Of a DNA stretch of 64,000 nucleotides, positions 21,341 to 32,627 are shown piece after piece. The notes beneath the pieces are model-generated. The model was not told the origin of the DNA and made no database searches. It saw only the letters and a list, made by a program, of their open reading frames with translations. Origin of the DNA: Massariosphaeria phaeospora (Eukaryota > Ascomycota > Dothideomycetes > Pleosporales); contig JAADJZ010000010.1 of the NCBI GenBank assembly GCA_011032825.1, positions 124,001 through 188,000 on the forward strand, given 5' to 3'. Within the stretch, counting starts at the first letter, position 1. Every line of letters starts with the position of its first letter. Both the position numbers and the translations under genes were made by a program.

Positions 21341-22252
21341 ATGGCCGATCTCATCCAATTCCCGAATGGCTTTGGAGAACAAGACATTGTTGCCTGGGGC
21401 ACGACAGGCTTGGTGTGCCTTGATGCGGCCTCCCAGCCTGTCATAAAGACCCCTCACGATGATGACAATTGCCGCAGAGTCCAGGTGGAGAAGACGATAT
21501 ACGAGCGGTTCGACCAACGAGGCGGGCATAGCGGACTCCTGCGATATTACGGTCCATACGATTCAGGCATCCGCCTCGAACTCGCTCCAAATTGGAACCT
21601 CTCATCATTCCTTCGCAAGCACCCTGAGATCGGAATTGAGCAGAGACTACGTTGGGCGCGTCAGGTCACAAATGCTCTGTGCTTTGTTCATGCTGCAAAC
21701 GTTATTCATGGAGACCTGACTCTAGACAACGTCTTCTTGACCCAAGACCTTGACATAAAGCTTGCAGATTTCGGTGGCTCTTCTATGGACGGCTCTGATC
21801 TGCTGGTTTCAGTGCACGCCAGCCACCGGTACCCTGGACCGCTGCTGTCCACCGCTGCCGACATCTTCAGTCTTGGCTCTACGCATTACTCCATCATGAC
21901 GGGAAAGCGACCATATCAAGACCTATTTGAAGAAGAAATCACAGCTCTGTTCAAGGAGGGTAAATTTCCCGAAACAGACACACTTGGCCCGATTGGAGCG
22001 ATGATCAGAAATTGCTGGCTAGTCAAATACAAGCGCGTTGTCGATGTGTACAAGGATATTGAAGGTACGGCATTGATTTCCGTGTACGAGTGTATTTTGA
22101 CAGTGAGCAGATTTCAGCCAGGGCAAGTCGGCTTCCACAGCCAGCACAACAAATTTCTTCCAACTACCGCTCTTTCTCCTAGTCCTTACAATCGGAATTA
22201 TAATCACCATAACATTTTCGAAGCCCAAAGCTCGTATGCAGGCTTAAGATAG
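21341..22252 (+). CDS. Small protein kinase-like protein
   Basis: 303 residues from the ATG at 21341, a good context beginning MADLIQF; an upstream in-frame start at 21236 adds an unconvincing leader. The kinase fold has a modest Gly loop (VAWGTTGLVCL), the VIK lysine, a helix C Glu in RVQVEKTIYERF, a catalytic loop HGDLTLDN (HGD in place of HRD, Asp and Asn present) and LADFGGSS with a complete DFG. An APE motif is not clear; the activation segment is short and followed by DIFSLGSTHYSIMTGKRPY. All residues needed for catalysis seem present, so it may be active. The last 60 residues after KDIEG look unlike a kinase, and a GTACGG site at about 22062 may be the donor of a missed intron. Fungi carry many such orphan kinases. 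Confidence 0.72.
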   Translation: MADLIQFPNGFGEQDIVAWGTTGLVCLDAASQPVIKTPHDDDNCRRVQVEKTIYERFDQRGGHSGLLRYYGPYDSGIRLELAPNWNLSSFLRKHPEIGIEQRLRWARQVTNALCFVHAANVIHGDLTLDNVFLTQDLDIKLADFGGSSMDGSDLLVSVHASHRYPGPLLSTAADIFSLGSTHYSIMTGKRPYQDLFEEEITALFKEGKFPETDTLGPIGAMIRNCWLVKYKRVVDVYKDIEGTALISVYECILTVSRFQPGQVGFHSQHNKFLPTTALSPSPYNRNYNHHNIFEAQSSYAGLR

Positions 22253-23530
22253 ACATCTTGGACATGCCCCTGGCGTGGGCGTGGACAATCTATGACCGCA
22301 AAGCACTTCATCATGCATGCAGCTACATCGCGCGCCCTCGGAAAAGACTGGAAAAGGTGGGGTTCACTTAGTGCGGAACGGAATGACTGCGCCCGTGGTA
22401 AGGTTAAATGGTTAGACTGGATCAGAACTCCGGCAACCTCTTTTCCCAACCTTGTCATGACCACCAGGCAGTCAAAAGCCGTTATCAAAGTCGACGAACG
22501 CGGGCAACTTTCGCTTTTTATCGACTCTTTCCGTGTGCGTTTACGTTCTATTAGTCCGTTTTTCGATCCTCTATTGGATATGAGTCACCATCACTTTCAA
22601 CGCTAATGTCCATCTCTCTAGTCGGTCTCCGAGGGATGGTCCATTCCGAGTTCTTCGAGGAGTCCTTACGATCGGTCCTCTGCTTGCGTCCGCGATTTCT
22701 CATCTCCGGCAAAGACAAGAACCCTTTGGGGGGCGGAGTTCATAATCCGACAAGGCTAGCCACAGAGACATACCGTATAGACTTGCAATTCAATGGCAAG
22801 GGACATCCGTCATCCAATTGAGACAGAGTGATAGCAGAAGCTACATTGGGGCTCGGACTACCTCCCTCCTAGCGTGCAGCAAATATCGCAAGCTTATACG
22901 GTATCTCGCATGATTATCGGCCATGTGCAGTCCAACAATGAGAAGTCGTTTTGTTCTTTTGTTGGCTTATTCCGCATATCCAGTCGACCAGTCTCTTACC
23001 GGAAACCACTAGCAATGTCTTCACGCTTTTTTATTTCAAAGCTTCACACTCCTACTTTTCTCATTCGTCGAGCTACATCCCGGTAGCTGTTTCAATTTGG
23101 CCCCAGATACCCCTACCGGGCAGCAGGTGAACCGTATTTGCCTATCCACGAACCCATGTAGCAAGTCTTGTCTGGCCCCTTCTTGATGGACTCGCATGGG
23201 AACTTACATTGTGGCCCCCTTTAGATGATCTTGGCAACGCCGTGTTCAATCGATTCATACATACTCGGACACAACACCAATCATCGCCGAGGGAAAAACA
23301 TGGTAAGTCTTGCTTCGGATTTCGATGAAGGCCGATTGGCATCAATATCCAATTAGCGTTTGATAAAGGCTACGTTCTCTCACCCCTTAACCTCCGACCT
23401 TTTCATGGGCCCTTGTTAACTGCAATAGCCCCTAGCCCCCGAAGAAACATAGATAAAGAGCGGCCAACATGCGACAGCTTCGCAGTTATCTTTTCAGGAA
23501 AACTCTATCCTTATATTATCAAATCCTACC
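22253..23530. other. Intergenic (1.3 kb)
   Basis: No convincing gene, RNA or repeat recognised. The last 150 bp are probably the promoter of the membrane-protein gene starting at 23531. Confidence 0.4.
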
Positions 23531-25724
23531 ATGTCTGAAGTCGAGTCGAGATTCGTGAAGCGCGGGTACTGGGTGAATTTAAGCAAAGGTCCCATCATGG
23601 GTCAGACCATTACAACTGACACACAGACCGGGGCTTTTCTCGTCGCCTTGCTCGCTATCACCACTTCCTTGGGAATGAGCCACCTTTGGCATCTCATCAC
23701 CTTTTTCTACCACCAATCTCGCGCGGACGGACGACCATCTGATGGCCTGTTTCGACACCAACAGGCCCTGTTTCGAACGTTACCAACGCCAAGTTCTCTC
23801 ACGGCTGATTCGATCAAGCTTTGGTATGCCTGGCGGGGCGTGGGAGACCACACTCTCGCCCGTTCCTTACCACATACGATCGCGGCATTGCTGTTCGCAG
23901 TTGGATCGATTGCAGTCAGCGTTTTCTCGTCCTCTGTGGCATCAAGCACAGATCTGGAGGTTTTGGTCAACAGCCCTTTCTGTGGAATAATGGATCCGAA
24001 CTCTACGTCTTGGCAAAGCTATCTCAACGTCGTCAGTTCCGAAGGTACGTCGTATGCCTCATCTTGCTACCGCGCCGGAAGTCTACCGAGCCGATGCGAT
24101 GTATTTTCTCATTCCAGCGTGCCATTCACGACAGAGAGTAGCGCCTGCCCGTTCGATCAGAAAATGTGTGCTTCGCCGGCAGTGAGTTTCGATTCAGGAC
24201 TGGTGGACGTCAACGATGCATTTGGATTGAACCTACACGCAAGTGATCGGGTTCGGTATCGTAAGAAAACTACATGCACAATTTTGCCACTTGAAGGCTA
24301 TACGAGAGTAGATAAAGTTGCATCGGGTAATGTCCTTGGTCGACCCCCGCTCCCCGACGAAGAATTCGTCAAGTACCTCTATGGCAACACAGATGCTCTA
24401 GACTTCACTGTCAGTCAGAGTCTTCTTAACGCCAATGCGAACATGCAGATTAGAACCTCGTAAGTGCCTCCGTCGTTGCCCCTAGTCGATATTTACAAGA
24501 TGTATAGGGCAGTTTGGACGTATGTGTTCACCGATGAGAATGACTTTGTTCCTATACCGGATCTGAAACGCCATGACGCCGATGTCACGCTTCGATTTAT
24601 TCTCAAAAATAGCATCATGTTTATGCAACCTGTAGATGACCCCATGTATTCTGCCCATCGCGAAGTCAAATTGCTCGATACGCAAGGCGAAAACAACACT
24701 CGTTTCATATCAGACTTTCCCGGATCGGTCATGGGATGCGCAATGCAGGCAAGTACCAGCATGCCAGTTTCTGCTAGTAGCTAATTCCGTGATAGCATCA
24801 AATGTGTGTAAATACACCAAACGGTGAATCATGTACCGCTCTGAGCGGCTTGCTTTATGACTACTCGAACGAAACCATTCCGGGGGCAAATCAACTCCAG
24901 CTAGCTGTGCTTAGGATTGTCGAGCAGGCGGCGCTCATTTTTGATAATTCGGTGCCCCAAAGCTACATCGTTGAAGATACTAGTGACAGTCGAGAGAGTA
25001 TCACAGAGATTCCAGATGACCAATGGATCAAAGAGACACAAAGGTGGGAAGCAATCGTGTGGGCTACTCATCAAATAATGGTCACGGATGTCGCAATTGG
25101 ACCTGCAGTACGGGATCCCCTCTCGCAGCAATTTGTGCTTCCACCCACAAACGAGCAACATCAAAATCTATGCCGGATGCAGAAAATGCGGAAGCAGGGA
25201 GGCTTTGTGTAAGTCCTTACCAAATTATTCCGATGGGATATATGAAGCCAGTAAACTAACAACACACCAGCAATTTCAACTACTTCGGCCTCGTCTTTAC
25301 AATCAGCGTCTCCGGCACCATCGTCCTTATTGATCTAGTACTCCTCCGCTTCCTCATCTACCTGCGCAAGTTCCAACAAGCGCTCGCCCCACGCATCGAC
25401 CGCTGGACGCAGGACAGCGTCTTCCAGCTCGACCGACGTGCCCACGAAGCACAAGGAAACGGCATCTGGAAGGACCTAGATAACGAGGTTCCTGTTACTA
25501 CTGAGGGCATCGAGCTTCCGGACCTCTTGCTCGAGACCCTGCCGCCTCCGTCGACACTGCGGCCCTTGACATCGACACAGCTAGTCCAGTCTGGCGAGAG
25601 AACGAGCTTCCAGACTTTGCTGTCGGAGACTCAGACGCAGGGTCTCGGATTGAGCGACTTGGAGCCTCGGTGTCATGGACCGGGACCGCACATTCTTCGG
25701 GACTCTGATGGCTGTACCCCGTAG
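23531..25724 (+). CDS. Fungal multi-pass membrane protein of unknown function
   Basis: Four exons, 23531-24459, 24508-24748, 24796-25208 and 25271-25724, give 678 residues. The second intron begins GCAAGT, a GC-AG intron; both flanking exons need it to stay in frame. Three hydrophobic segments stand out: about residues 33-60 (AFLVALLAITTSLG), about 117-140 (TIAALLFAVGSIAVSVF) and a long one near the start of exon 4 (LVFTISVSGTIVLIDLVLL). A large Cys-containing loop of nearly 400 residues with several sequons lies between the second and third, presumably outside the cell, and a hydrophilic tail of about 120 residues follows. This layout is common in uncharacterised Dothideomycete/Eurotiomycete proteins. 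No enzyme motif seen. Confidence 0.78.
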
Positions 25725-27463
25725 CTTTCATAAATCCTCACTTGCCTGTTTCGATAGTGCGTCCTCTTCCGGGGAGGGGCGCGGAGTGTGTTTTACGTGG
25801 TAGTATTCGGGGAATTTGATCACGGACGCCAGGACAGACCTAGTTGTATCCTTTTTCCATCGGTTCAACGCCGTGCAGGCCTACATGACTTAACTTCCTT
25901 GTCAACCGCTCGCAGGGCCCAACGATCAGATGATTGGTGTGGAAGGCAAGAGTTTGGCTGTCGTCGCTCGACACAGGCCTCGATCCCCGCGAGCGAGCGT
26001 TTGGCAAGCATTGCACGTCTATACGGTGTCTAGACTCTAGAGCTTGCGTCAGACTCCTGCTGTGCGTCAATCAGCCTAGAATCTAGATAGCTCTGTCCAT
26101 GCGTGCGATTAGCTAGTTATAAGAAGAGTGGTTAGAATCTAGATGTAGTAGCTTAAATGCTTGTAAAAGCTAAAGTTCTGCCAGTGCGCCTTGCTAAGCT
26201 ATATGCTCTCTGTATAGCTTACTAAACGTAGCCTCCTAGGTAGCTGCCTTAGCGAGGCAACATGTTACTACAGTAAGGGATATAGATACCTTAACTTTCT
26301 TACTGTTGTTCGGGCTGGAACTATAACAGAAGGATTACGCGGATTTCGGGTGCTGCGTGATTAGCTAAACAGAGGACCTCTATCAAAGCCTAGCATGTCG
26401 CGGTCTAGAACATGTGGATGGATTGGAAGAACGCTAGATGCTGTCCAGCTTCTGAAACACTTGCACAAAAACTAGTCTCCAGCGTCGTTACAGGGTCGCC
26501 TCTAGTTAGTCAAAGTTTACACTCGGGATCTTGATAAGGCCGGCAGGAGTCTCGAGCGCTGAGAAAGGCTACCAGTGTACTAGGTAACTTGCCCCTCACC
26601 GGTCAAACTCAGCTTCGGCTGATGCTGCTCTTCCAGAGGCGAGGCAGGGTGTCACATTATCGCGGTCGCGGTGAGTCATTCACCGGTGGCGCGGGCTCAG
26701 CCTGCTACCTATCGCTTGACCGCGGCATGGCGATTCGCGAACAAGTCCACGGACGGCAACACCGACCAACGAATAAATGCCCGAGCCCGGTCCCTGTCAG
26801 CGTCTGCCGCATGTGAATGCGCATGTGCGGGGGATCCGACGTGGCCGTTGGTGAAGCTCGCGAGTTCTTGCTGCGCCGTTGTGCGTGCTGCCGGGGTGCT
26901 GCCGGGGTGCGTCGCCGAGATAGGGTCGACGTTGATGCGCGTTCCTTCATGCCGCAGATGGCCGGTCGACATTCCAGTTCCAGAGCCATGCGCTATGTGA
27001 CAGGCTGGTGAGATATCTGGCCTCGCCGAAGCGCACGAACTTTTCTGCCGGACAACAAGGCCAGATGGCCGCTGGGGCCGATTACGGCTTCTTTCATCTT
27101 CTATTGGGTGTTTGTTGGTGAGAGCCGGGGTCCGCGCACCGACGCTGCCCGATGGCAATCCGTTCGGGGGGCGTCATCATCACCAGGGAGCAAGCCGCAG
27201 CAGCAGCATCACTGGGGATACGGAGTAACTAGTGATAGGCTGCGGGCTGCACCTCAGATGCACTCGCACACCATGCCCTGGACAGCGGTGCAGCCGCATA
27301 GGGGGTCGTCGTCGCGGGGGTCTAGGAGTGAAGGCAGGCATGACGCCGCGGCCGCCCCCTTTGTCTGGCGCGGGCGACCGAAGCAGCGGCGCGCTAAACC
27401 CCAACGGCTGCTAGCTTCCTAGCGCGCAGTAGCGCAGGGCCCGTGCACTCCAGGCAGCAGCAC
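25725..27463. other. Intergenic with AT-rich relic-like stretch
   Basis: 1.7 kb without a gene. From about 26030 to 26580 the sequence is AT-rich with many CTAG, TTAGCTA and ATCTAGAT words, suggestive of an old RIP-damaged repeat. Then GC content rises sharply, and 26600-27440 is GC-rich with only shadow frames. Confidence 0.4.
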
Positions 27464-27464
27464 A

Positions 27465-27471
27465 TATAAAG
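27465..27471 (+). promoter_or_regulatory. TATA box upstream of the TATA-binding protein gene
   Basis: TATAAAG, in ACATATAAAGGCG, lies about 370 bp upstream of the ATG at 27836 and is followed by a long C/T-rich leader, the normal layout of a strongly expressed fungal gene. Confidence 0.5.
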
Positions 27472-27835
27472 GCGCCCGCCCCCCGCCCACCAACTTTTCG
27501 CAACCTTTGGCCCCCCTTCTCGGCACCAACCGCCCACGTCGTTGTCGCCCACCGTCCGTCTCGAGATCTGCCTTTCGTGACCACCAACTAATACGCTCTC
27601 TACCAGATCTGGGGATTTTACTCTCTCCCGCGCGCACCTAATCCACCCGCGACCACCTTACCACCAGCTGCACGGTCCTCCGCAGCCGCTTCAAAGGTCG
27701 ACAGGCTCCGGGTTTGGTCGCGCACCCTCTGCACTTCGATTCCGTCGTTTGCACCACTCTAGGCAACCTCTACTGCACCTCTCGAGCTCATTACTCGCAA
27801 ACTCATCATCAACCACTTACAGCAGATCTCCAACA

Positions 27836-28719
27836 ATGGACTCTCTGACCACTCACCCTTCGACTGCCGCGCAGGCCAAGACATTCGTCGCGCCGGGCAG
27901 TCTCTCATACCCCGCGGGAGCCACCGAGCTTACCCCTCCCTCGTCGGAGAAAAACATGTCGCAGGAGGTCACCAACGGCGTTGCCACCCCGGCTGCTACG
28001 CCTGACAACAACAACAACCCCTCGGGAATCGGTAAGAGTCAAAGGACGTAGTTTCTTCTTTTTTCAGTTATTAATCCAGTGCTCCAGTGCCAACTCTTCA
28101 AAACATTGTCGCGACGGTCAACCTTTCTGCTCGACTAGACCTCAAGACGATTGCTCTCCATGCTCGTAATGCTGAGTATAATCCGAAGGTACTAGTTCGA
28201 CAACTGCGTTGGCGATCCTTGCTAATTGCGTTCAGCGTTTCGCGGCCGTCATCATGCGCATTCGCGAGCCAAAGACCACGGCGCTCGTCTTCGCTAGTGG
28301 AAAGATGGTTGTGACCGGTGCAAAGAGCGAGGACGACAGCCGCCTTGCCTCGCGCAAGTATGCCCGGATCATCCAGAAGCTGGGATTCAACGCAAAGTTC
28401 ACGGACTTCAAGATCCAGAACATCGTCGGCTCGTGTGATATCAAGTTCCCTATCCGTCTGGAGGGCCTCGCTTCTCGTCATCATACTTTCTCTAGTTATG
28501 AACCGGAGCTCTTTCCTGGCCTTATCTATCGTATGATGAAGCCCAAGATCGTCCTCTTGATCTTCGTCTCTGGCAAGATCGTCCTCACCGGTGCTAAGGT
28601 CCGCGAGGAGATCTACCAGGCATTCGAACGTAAGTTCCACCAACTGCTTCTTGTCTGGCCAATGCTAATGTGAACATGCAGTCATCTACCCGGTTCTTAG
28701 CGACTTCCGCAAGTCTTAA
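27836..28719 (+). CDS. spt15: TATA-binding protein (TBP)
   Basis: General transcription factor that binds the TATA box as part of TFIID and also serves RNA polymerases I and III. Four exons, 27836-28031, 28088-28188, 28236-28629 and 28682-28719; introns 47-56 nt; 242 residues. Residues 1-65 are a divergent Pro/Ser/Thr/Asn-rich N-terminal region. The core then has two direct repeats: the first opens with [19 protein letters not shown] and the second with [20 protein letters not shown]. The DNA-binding saddle segments [14 protein letters not shown] and [12 protein letters not shown] are both intact, as is [16 protein letters not shown]. The last exon supplies only the final 12 codons. An earlier in-frame ATG at 27749 exists but lies in the leader. 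Confidence 0.97.
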
Positions 28720-29549
28720 GCGTCTGGCTTCGGCATCATCTCGATCGAACGGGTACCCCATATCATCGTTCCGACGTGAAAGTTGCACTCCACCTGTCTT
28801 AACGACTATCTCATGCTGCGCGGATCCTTCGGACACTTGGTCCTCCAAGTTCTTTATCGACTGCGATCTTCGTCTGCGAGCAACCCCCCCTCCCCCACTT
28901 TTCTTTAATCATCTTGTGTTTTCAATTGCGGCATTGCATGGCGTCCCGGATGGTCCTAGGACGGAAAGGGTGGCTTACTTTCCTTCCTCTCAAAGTCTAC
29001 CTTCTCACTTTCAAAACATCACACTGTCGCACTGTTTGTTTGTTAGAGGGCACGCACGCACACTTCTCCTTTGCGGTGCGTCCGATCTCTCGTCATCACT
29101 TCTCGAGATGGAGCATTTTCCCGGTTCTTCTACGTGAGTCTGGTCAGGTCGGATTGTGTGTGTGTCGAAGATTGTTCATGGAGCCGTACTGCAGGCATGA
29201 AAGTTTGCACGGCTGACGGCGTTTCTGCAGGCGTAAAAGCTTGCTATGGTTGCACCTGATTTGGCAGTGCTTCCGGCGGCGGTTCATAGTGCGTTCATCG
29301 TGGTTTCCGGATTTCCCCGAGGGTGGAACAGGACCTAGGTAGCAAAATACCCCACGATCATATACCAAGTTCTGGTTCTCTGCTTGTGACGTGACGTGAC
29401 GTGACGTGACGTGACTTGACACTTGTGATTGTATAGTCCAATGTATCGATGTGATTGTATAGTTGAATGTGATTGATGTGACTGTATAGGTAGTTCAATG
29501 TAATCGCTACGCAAACCCTCGACGCAACATCTCCTACAAAAGTACAACC
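28720..29549. other. Intergenic between convergent TBP and FAD-oxidase genes
   Basis: 830 bp, mostly 3' flanks of both genes. It holds the GTGAC tandem repeat described separately and no gene that I can support. Confidence 0.45.
29386..29415. repeat. Pentanucleotide tandem repeat (GTGAC)6
   Basis: Six exact GTGAC units, followed over the next 80 bp by about three degenerate units around TGTGATTGTATAG. The junctions create TGACGTGACG words that look like bZIP half sites, but the position between two convergent 3' ends argues against a promoter role. Confidence 0.9.
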
Positions 29550-31213
29550 TCACAGCTTACTCCTCCCCTTCGGCCCCCCCCTACTCCCATCCCCCTCCCA
29601 CCGCTCCTCGGGCACCCTCTCCCCCGGCCACTCCCACCGTCCCCGAAAATCCTCCGGCGTCCTCCCCAACATACAATCCACCACGCACTCGCCCATCACG
29701 GGCAGGAACTTGAACGCGTGGCCCGAGCCACCTGTCGCGACGAATAGCCCCGTGTAGCGCGGGTGGTAGCAGATGAGGAAGTCGCCCGTGGGCGTGTCGG
29801 TGTACCAGCAGATTCTGCTCGAATTGAACAACGCCCGAGTGGAGTCGTCGGCGTGGACGTTGGCGTTCTTGGTGGTGTTGGTGGTGGTGGTGGTGGGGGA
29901 GGGGTTTGTGAGCGCGGGATGCAGCGCAGCCAGGAAAGCCCAACACGCGCGCTGCGCTTCACGCGGCACCGTCTGCGCCGGATCATCGACGTGCGTGCGC
30001 GGCAGCGACACCGTGATGGTCGCCTCTGCGCTTCCCGCGGTTTCCCCCGTGGCAGGAGCTTCTGGGTGCGGGATCGTGGTCGGATTCGTGTACCCGTGGC
30101 CGTGGCGCGCTATCTTGAGCACGTGGCCGTGGCGCGCGGGCGGCAGCATGAAGAGGCCCGAGGATAGGTTGAGCAGCGTGGGGCGCGATGCGAGGGCCGT
30201 TTGTAAGGCGGGTGGGAGAGAGAGGTAGCAGAGGGGGTGGCCGGTGGCGCGGGCGATGCCGCGGAGGTCGAGGAGGGAGGGGGTCCAGGCGCCGGTTGCG
30301 AGCACGGTGAGGGTGGCGGTTAACGTGCTTGTAGTTGTAGGAGGAGTTGGTGTAGGAGTTGTTGTTGAGGCTGCGAGCGTGACGCTGACGCCCGAGACGG
30401 TGGCTGTAGCGTGGTCGATGAGCAGTTTCTGCACCGTGCCAACGACGAACGTAACGCGGTCCAGCGCCTCGACCTCGCGCCTCAGCCAGCGCATCGCGCC
30501 CTCTGCGTCCGCCCAGCCAGAGCTCCAGTTCACGTAGCCGGAGCTGCCGCTTGCTGGCTCGGTCTCCGGCGCGTTGGCGGCGGCATCGACGGCGACGTCG
30601 CTGGTCAGGCCGCAGACGCGGTGGATGGCGGCGGCCGAGGGCAGGACTTCGAGCGTGTCGGTGCCGAGGGCGCGCACGTTGGCGAGGGAGGCGGAGACGT
30701 AGGCCTGGGAGGAGGGGCCGGAGGCGGTGACGCAGAGGCCGGTTTCGTGGTAGTGCGAGGGGGCGAAGGTGGTGCGCCAGAGGGTGCGGGCGCGGGAGGC
30801 GAGGCGCGTGTAGGGGGGGGAGGCGTAGTCGGGGCGGATGATGCGGGAGGAGTCGATCTGGGGGAGGGGGGGTGGTGAGTATAATATGGGGCAGAATGGA
30901 GAGTAGAGGGCGAGAGTATGGGATTGTGTATGGGGATGATATTGAGGACATGTGTCACTTAGAAGTTTAGGGGGCGCATTGAAGATAGATATTGGAGTAG
31001 ATTTGAACAGTACGGTAAAAACAGCGCGAGAGATATGGAGACTAAGCTTACACTGGAGCCATCTGGAGTAGGGAACGGCTGGCGGTCTACGAGAGTGATG
31101 GAAGTGTTCTTAAAGAGGGGATTCTTGCAGAGTGCCCACGCGGTAGAGAGCCCGAAAACGCCGCTTCCGACGATGAGGATGGAAGACGGTATCTCGGTGG
31201 GATGTGCAGACAT
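29550..31213 (-). CDS. Peroxisomal FAD-dependent amine/amino-acid oxidase (DAO family, amadoriase/sarcosine-oxidase type)
   Basis: Two exons, 31052-31213 and 29550-30857 (intron 194 nt), give 489 residues. Residues 12-25 are a Rossmann beta-alpha-beta with GSGVFG (GxGxxG at 16-21). The acidic end of the second strand is LVDRQ, and the exon junction gives SSIDSSRIIRPDYA, a segment typical of fructosyl-amine, saccharopine and pipecolate oxidases. The Cys in RICWYTDTPTG is at the position that carries covalently bound FAD in this family. GGSGHAFKFLPVMG near the end is the second FAD-contact motif. The protein ends in Ser-Lys-Leu, a textbook peroxisomal targeting signal, which fits an H2O2-producing oxidase. 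A Thr/Pro-rich low-complexity insert sits around residue 220. Exact substrate not assignable. Confidence 0.87.
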
Positions 31214-31523
31214 GGCTCGGAAGGAAAAGAGCGGCTGAAATAAGACAGACTACGAGTTGAAGACTGGAGAGTGAGAAAGCGGACCAAGTACCTACCTTTG
31301 ATGCTACAATTTTGGTATCGTGCGGTCGATGTGGGGAAGACGTCGACGAGACCGGGCATGGGGACGCCGGCTGGCCGCGGTTCAGGAATTCGGGAGTGGA
31401 GCAGATGCAGATAGATGCAGCAAAATGCACGGCCCTCAGAAAAAAGCTCCAGTCCCGACGCCACCAGCAATTGCGCACACCAGTCGCTCTTTCACGTCTC
31501 CAGTCCTGCTCAATTGCACCACC
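31214..31523. promoter_or_regulatory. Divergent promoter region, FAD oxidase / oms1
   Basis: 310 bp between divergent start codons; it contains an alternative in-frame start for oms1 at 31425. No obvious TATA box. Confidence 0.4.
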
Positions 31524-32627
31524 ATGGCCAAACTGCCCAAGGTCCCGAAGTCGATACCGAAGCGCACCCCCGTCAAGCCTCCGCTGTTTCCTCGCGCCCC
31601 GCCTGTCGAGCGGCGCGTCTGGAAGCCTGCGCCCGCAGCAGCAGCACCGCCGCATTTCGCGTCGCAAACGCGGTCCGACGACTTCAAGAGGTTCCTGGAT
31701 GACTTCCGCGAGCTGCCCAGGCTGTCCGAGGAAGAGCAGGCGTCGGCTGCACACCAAGCAAAGGTCAACAAGTGGCGGCAACGGGCGCTGTTCGGCGTCA
31801 GTTTGGCGGCGTTTGGCATGGGACTGTATATCGTGCAGCTGTACTTGTCGGTGGCGAATACGCCCGAGTTGGATCATGTGCCGTACGACTTGTCGGACCG
31901 ATTTGACAAGGAGGCGGCTGGCTACGATGAAAAGGTGAACATGGCAGAGGCGATGCTGTTCCTGAACGCGAAGCGCAAGAAGATCACAGAGAGAGCACAC
32001 GGGCACGTCTTGGAGGCGGCGGTTGGAACGGGCAGGAATACAAAGTACTATCCGACCAAGCAGTGCGACACGGTGACGCTGCTGGACATCAGCGCGCCCA
32101 TGCTGGTGATTGCGAAGCGCAAGTGGAAGGACCAGCACCCGGAGTACTTCCACCGCGTCTTCTTCAAGCAGCAATCCGCCACGGACCCGATCACGCCGCC
32201 GTTCGACGCCCAGGACGGCTACGACACGGTGATACAGACCATGGGCCTCTGCTCGACGCCGGAGCCCGTGAAGCTGCTGCAGACGCTCGAAGCCGCGACG
32301 AAAGAGGAGGGTGGCGAGATACTGCTGCTAGAGCACGGCAAGTCGCATTACGAATGGCTCAACAGGCTCTTGGACAAGACGGCGCCGGCCCACGCGAATG
32401 AGCACGGCTGTTGGTGGAACAAGGACATTGGCCAGATCGTCGAGGAGAGCGGACTGGAAGTGGTGGCCATGAAGAGATACAACTTGGGCACGACATGGTG
32501 GGTGGAGCTGAAGCCGCGGAAGGGGATGCGGAACAAGCAAGCCGCCGCTGTTGTTGAAGAGCTACCCCAGACCCCCGCATCCCCGGCGCCGCAAAAGTCG
32601 TCGTGGAGTCTTTGGGGTTGGGGTTGA
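31524..32627 (+). CDS. oms1: Mitochondrial methyltransferase-like protein OMS1
   Basis: Class I SAM-dependent methyltransferase fold anchored in the mitochondrial inner membrane; yeast OMS1 is a multicopy suppressor of an oxa1 defect. I choose the ATG at 31524 (CACCATGG context; 367 residues). An in-frame ATG at 31425 would add 33 residues and cannot be excluded. The N terminus is basic and Pro-rich (PKVPKSIPKRTPVKPP), consistent with mitochondrial import. One membrane helix lies at about 92-112 (ALFGVSLAAFGMGLYIVQLY). Motif I reads VLEAAVGTGRNT, and LLLEHGKSHYEWLN with HGCWWNKDIG are family hallmarks. No introns. Confidence 0.88.
   Translation: MAKLPKVPKSIPKRTPVKPPLFPRAPPVERRVWKPAPAAAAPPHFASQTRSDDFKRFLDDFRELPRLSEEEQASAAHQAKVNKWRQRALFGVSLAAFGMGLYIVQLYLSVANTPELDHVPYDLSDRFDKEAAGYDEKVNMAEAMLFLNAKRKKITERAHGHVLEAAVGTGRNTKYYPTKQCDTVTLLDISAPMLVIAKRKWKDQHPEYFHRVFFKQQSATDPITPPFDAQDGYDTVIQTMGLCSTPEPVKLLQTLEAATKEEGGEILLLEHGKSHYEWLNRLLDKTAPAHANEHGCWWNKDIGQIVEESGLEVVAMKRYNLGTTWWVELKPRKGMRNKQAAAVVEELPQTPASPAPQKSSWSLWGWG

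Noticed and set aside
29983..30951. 322-codon minus-strand frame overlapping the FAD oxidase
   Set aside because: Arg/Pro/His-rich shadow of a GC-rich real gene in another frame.
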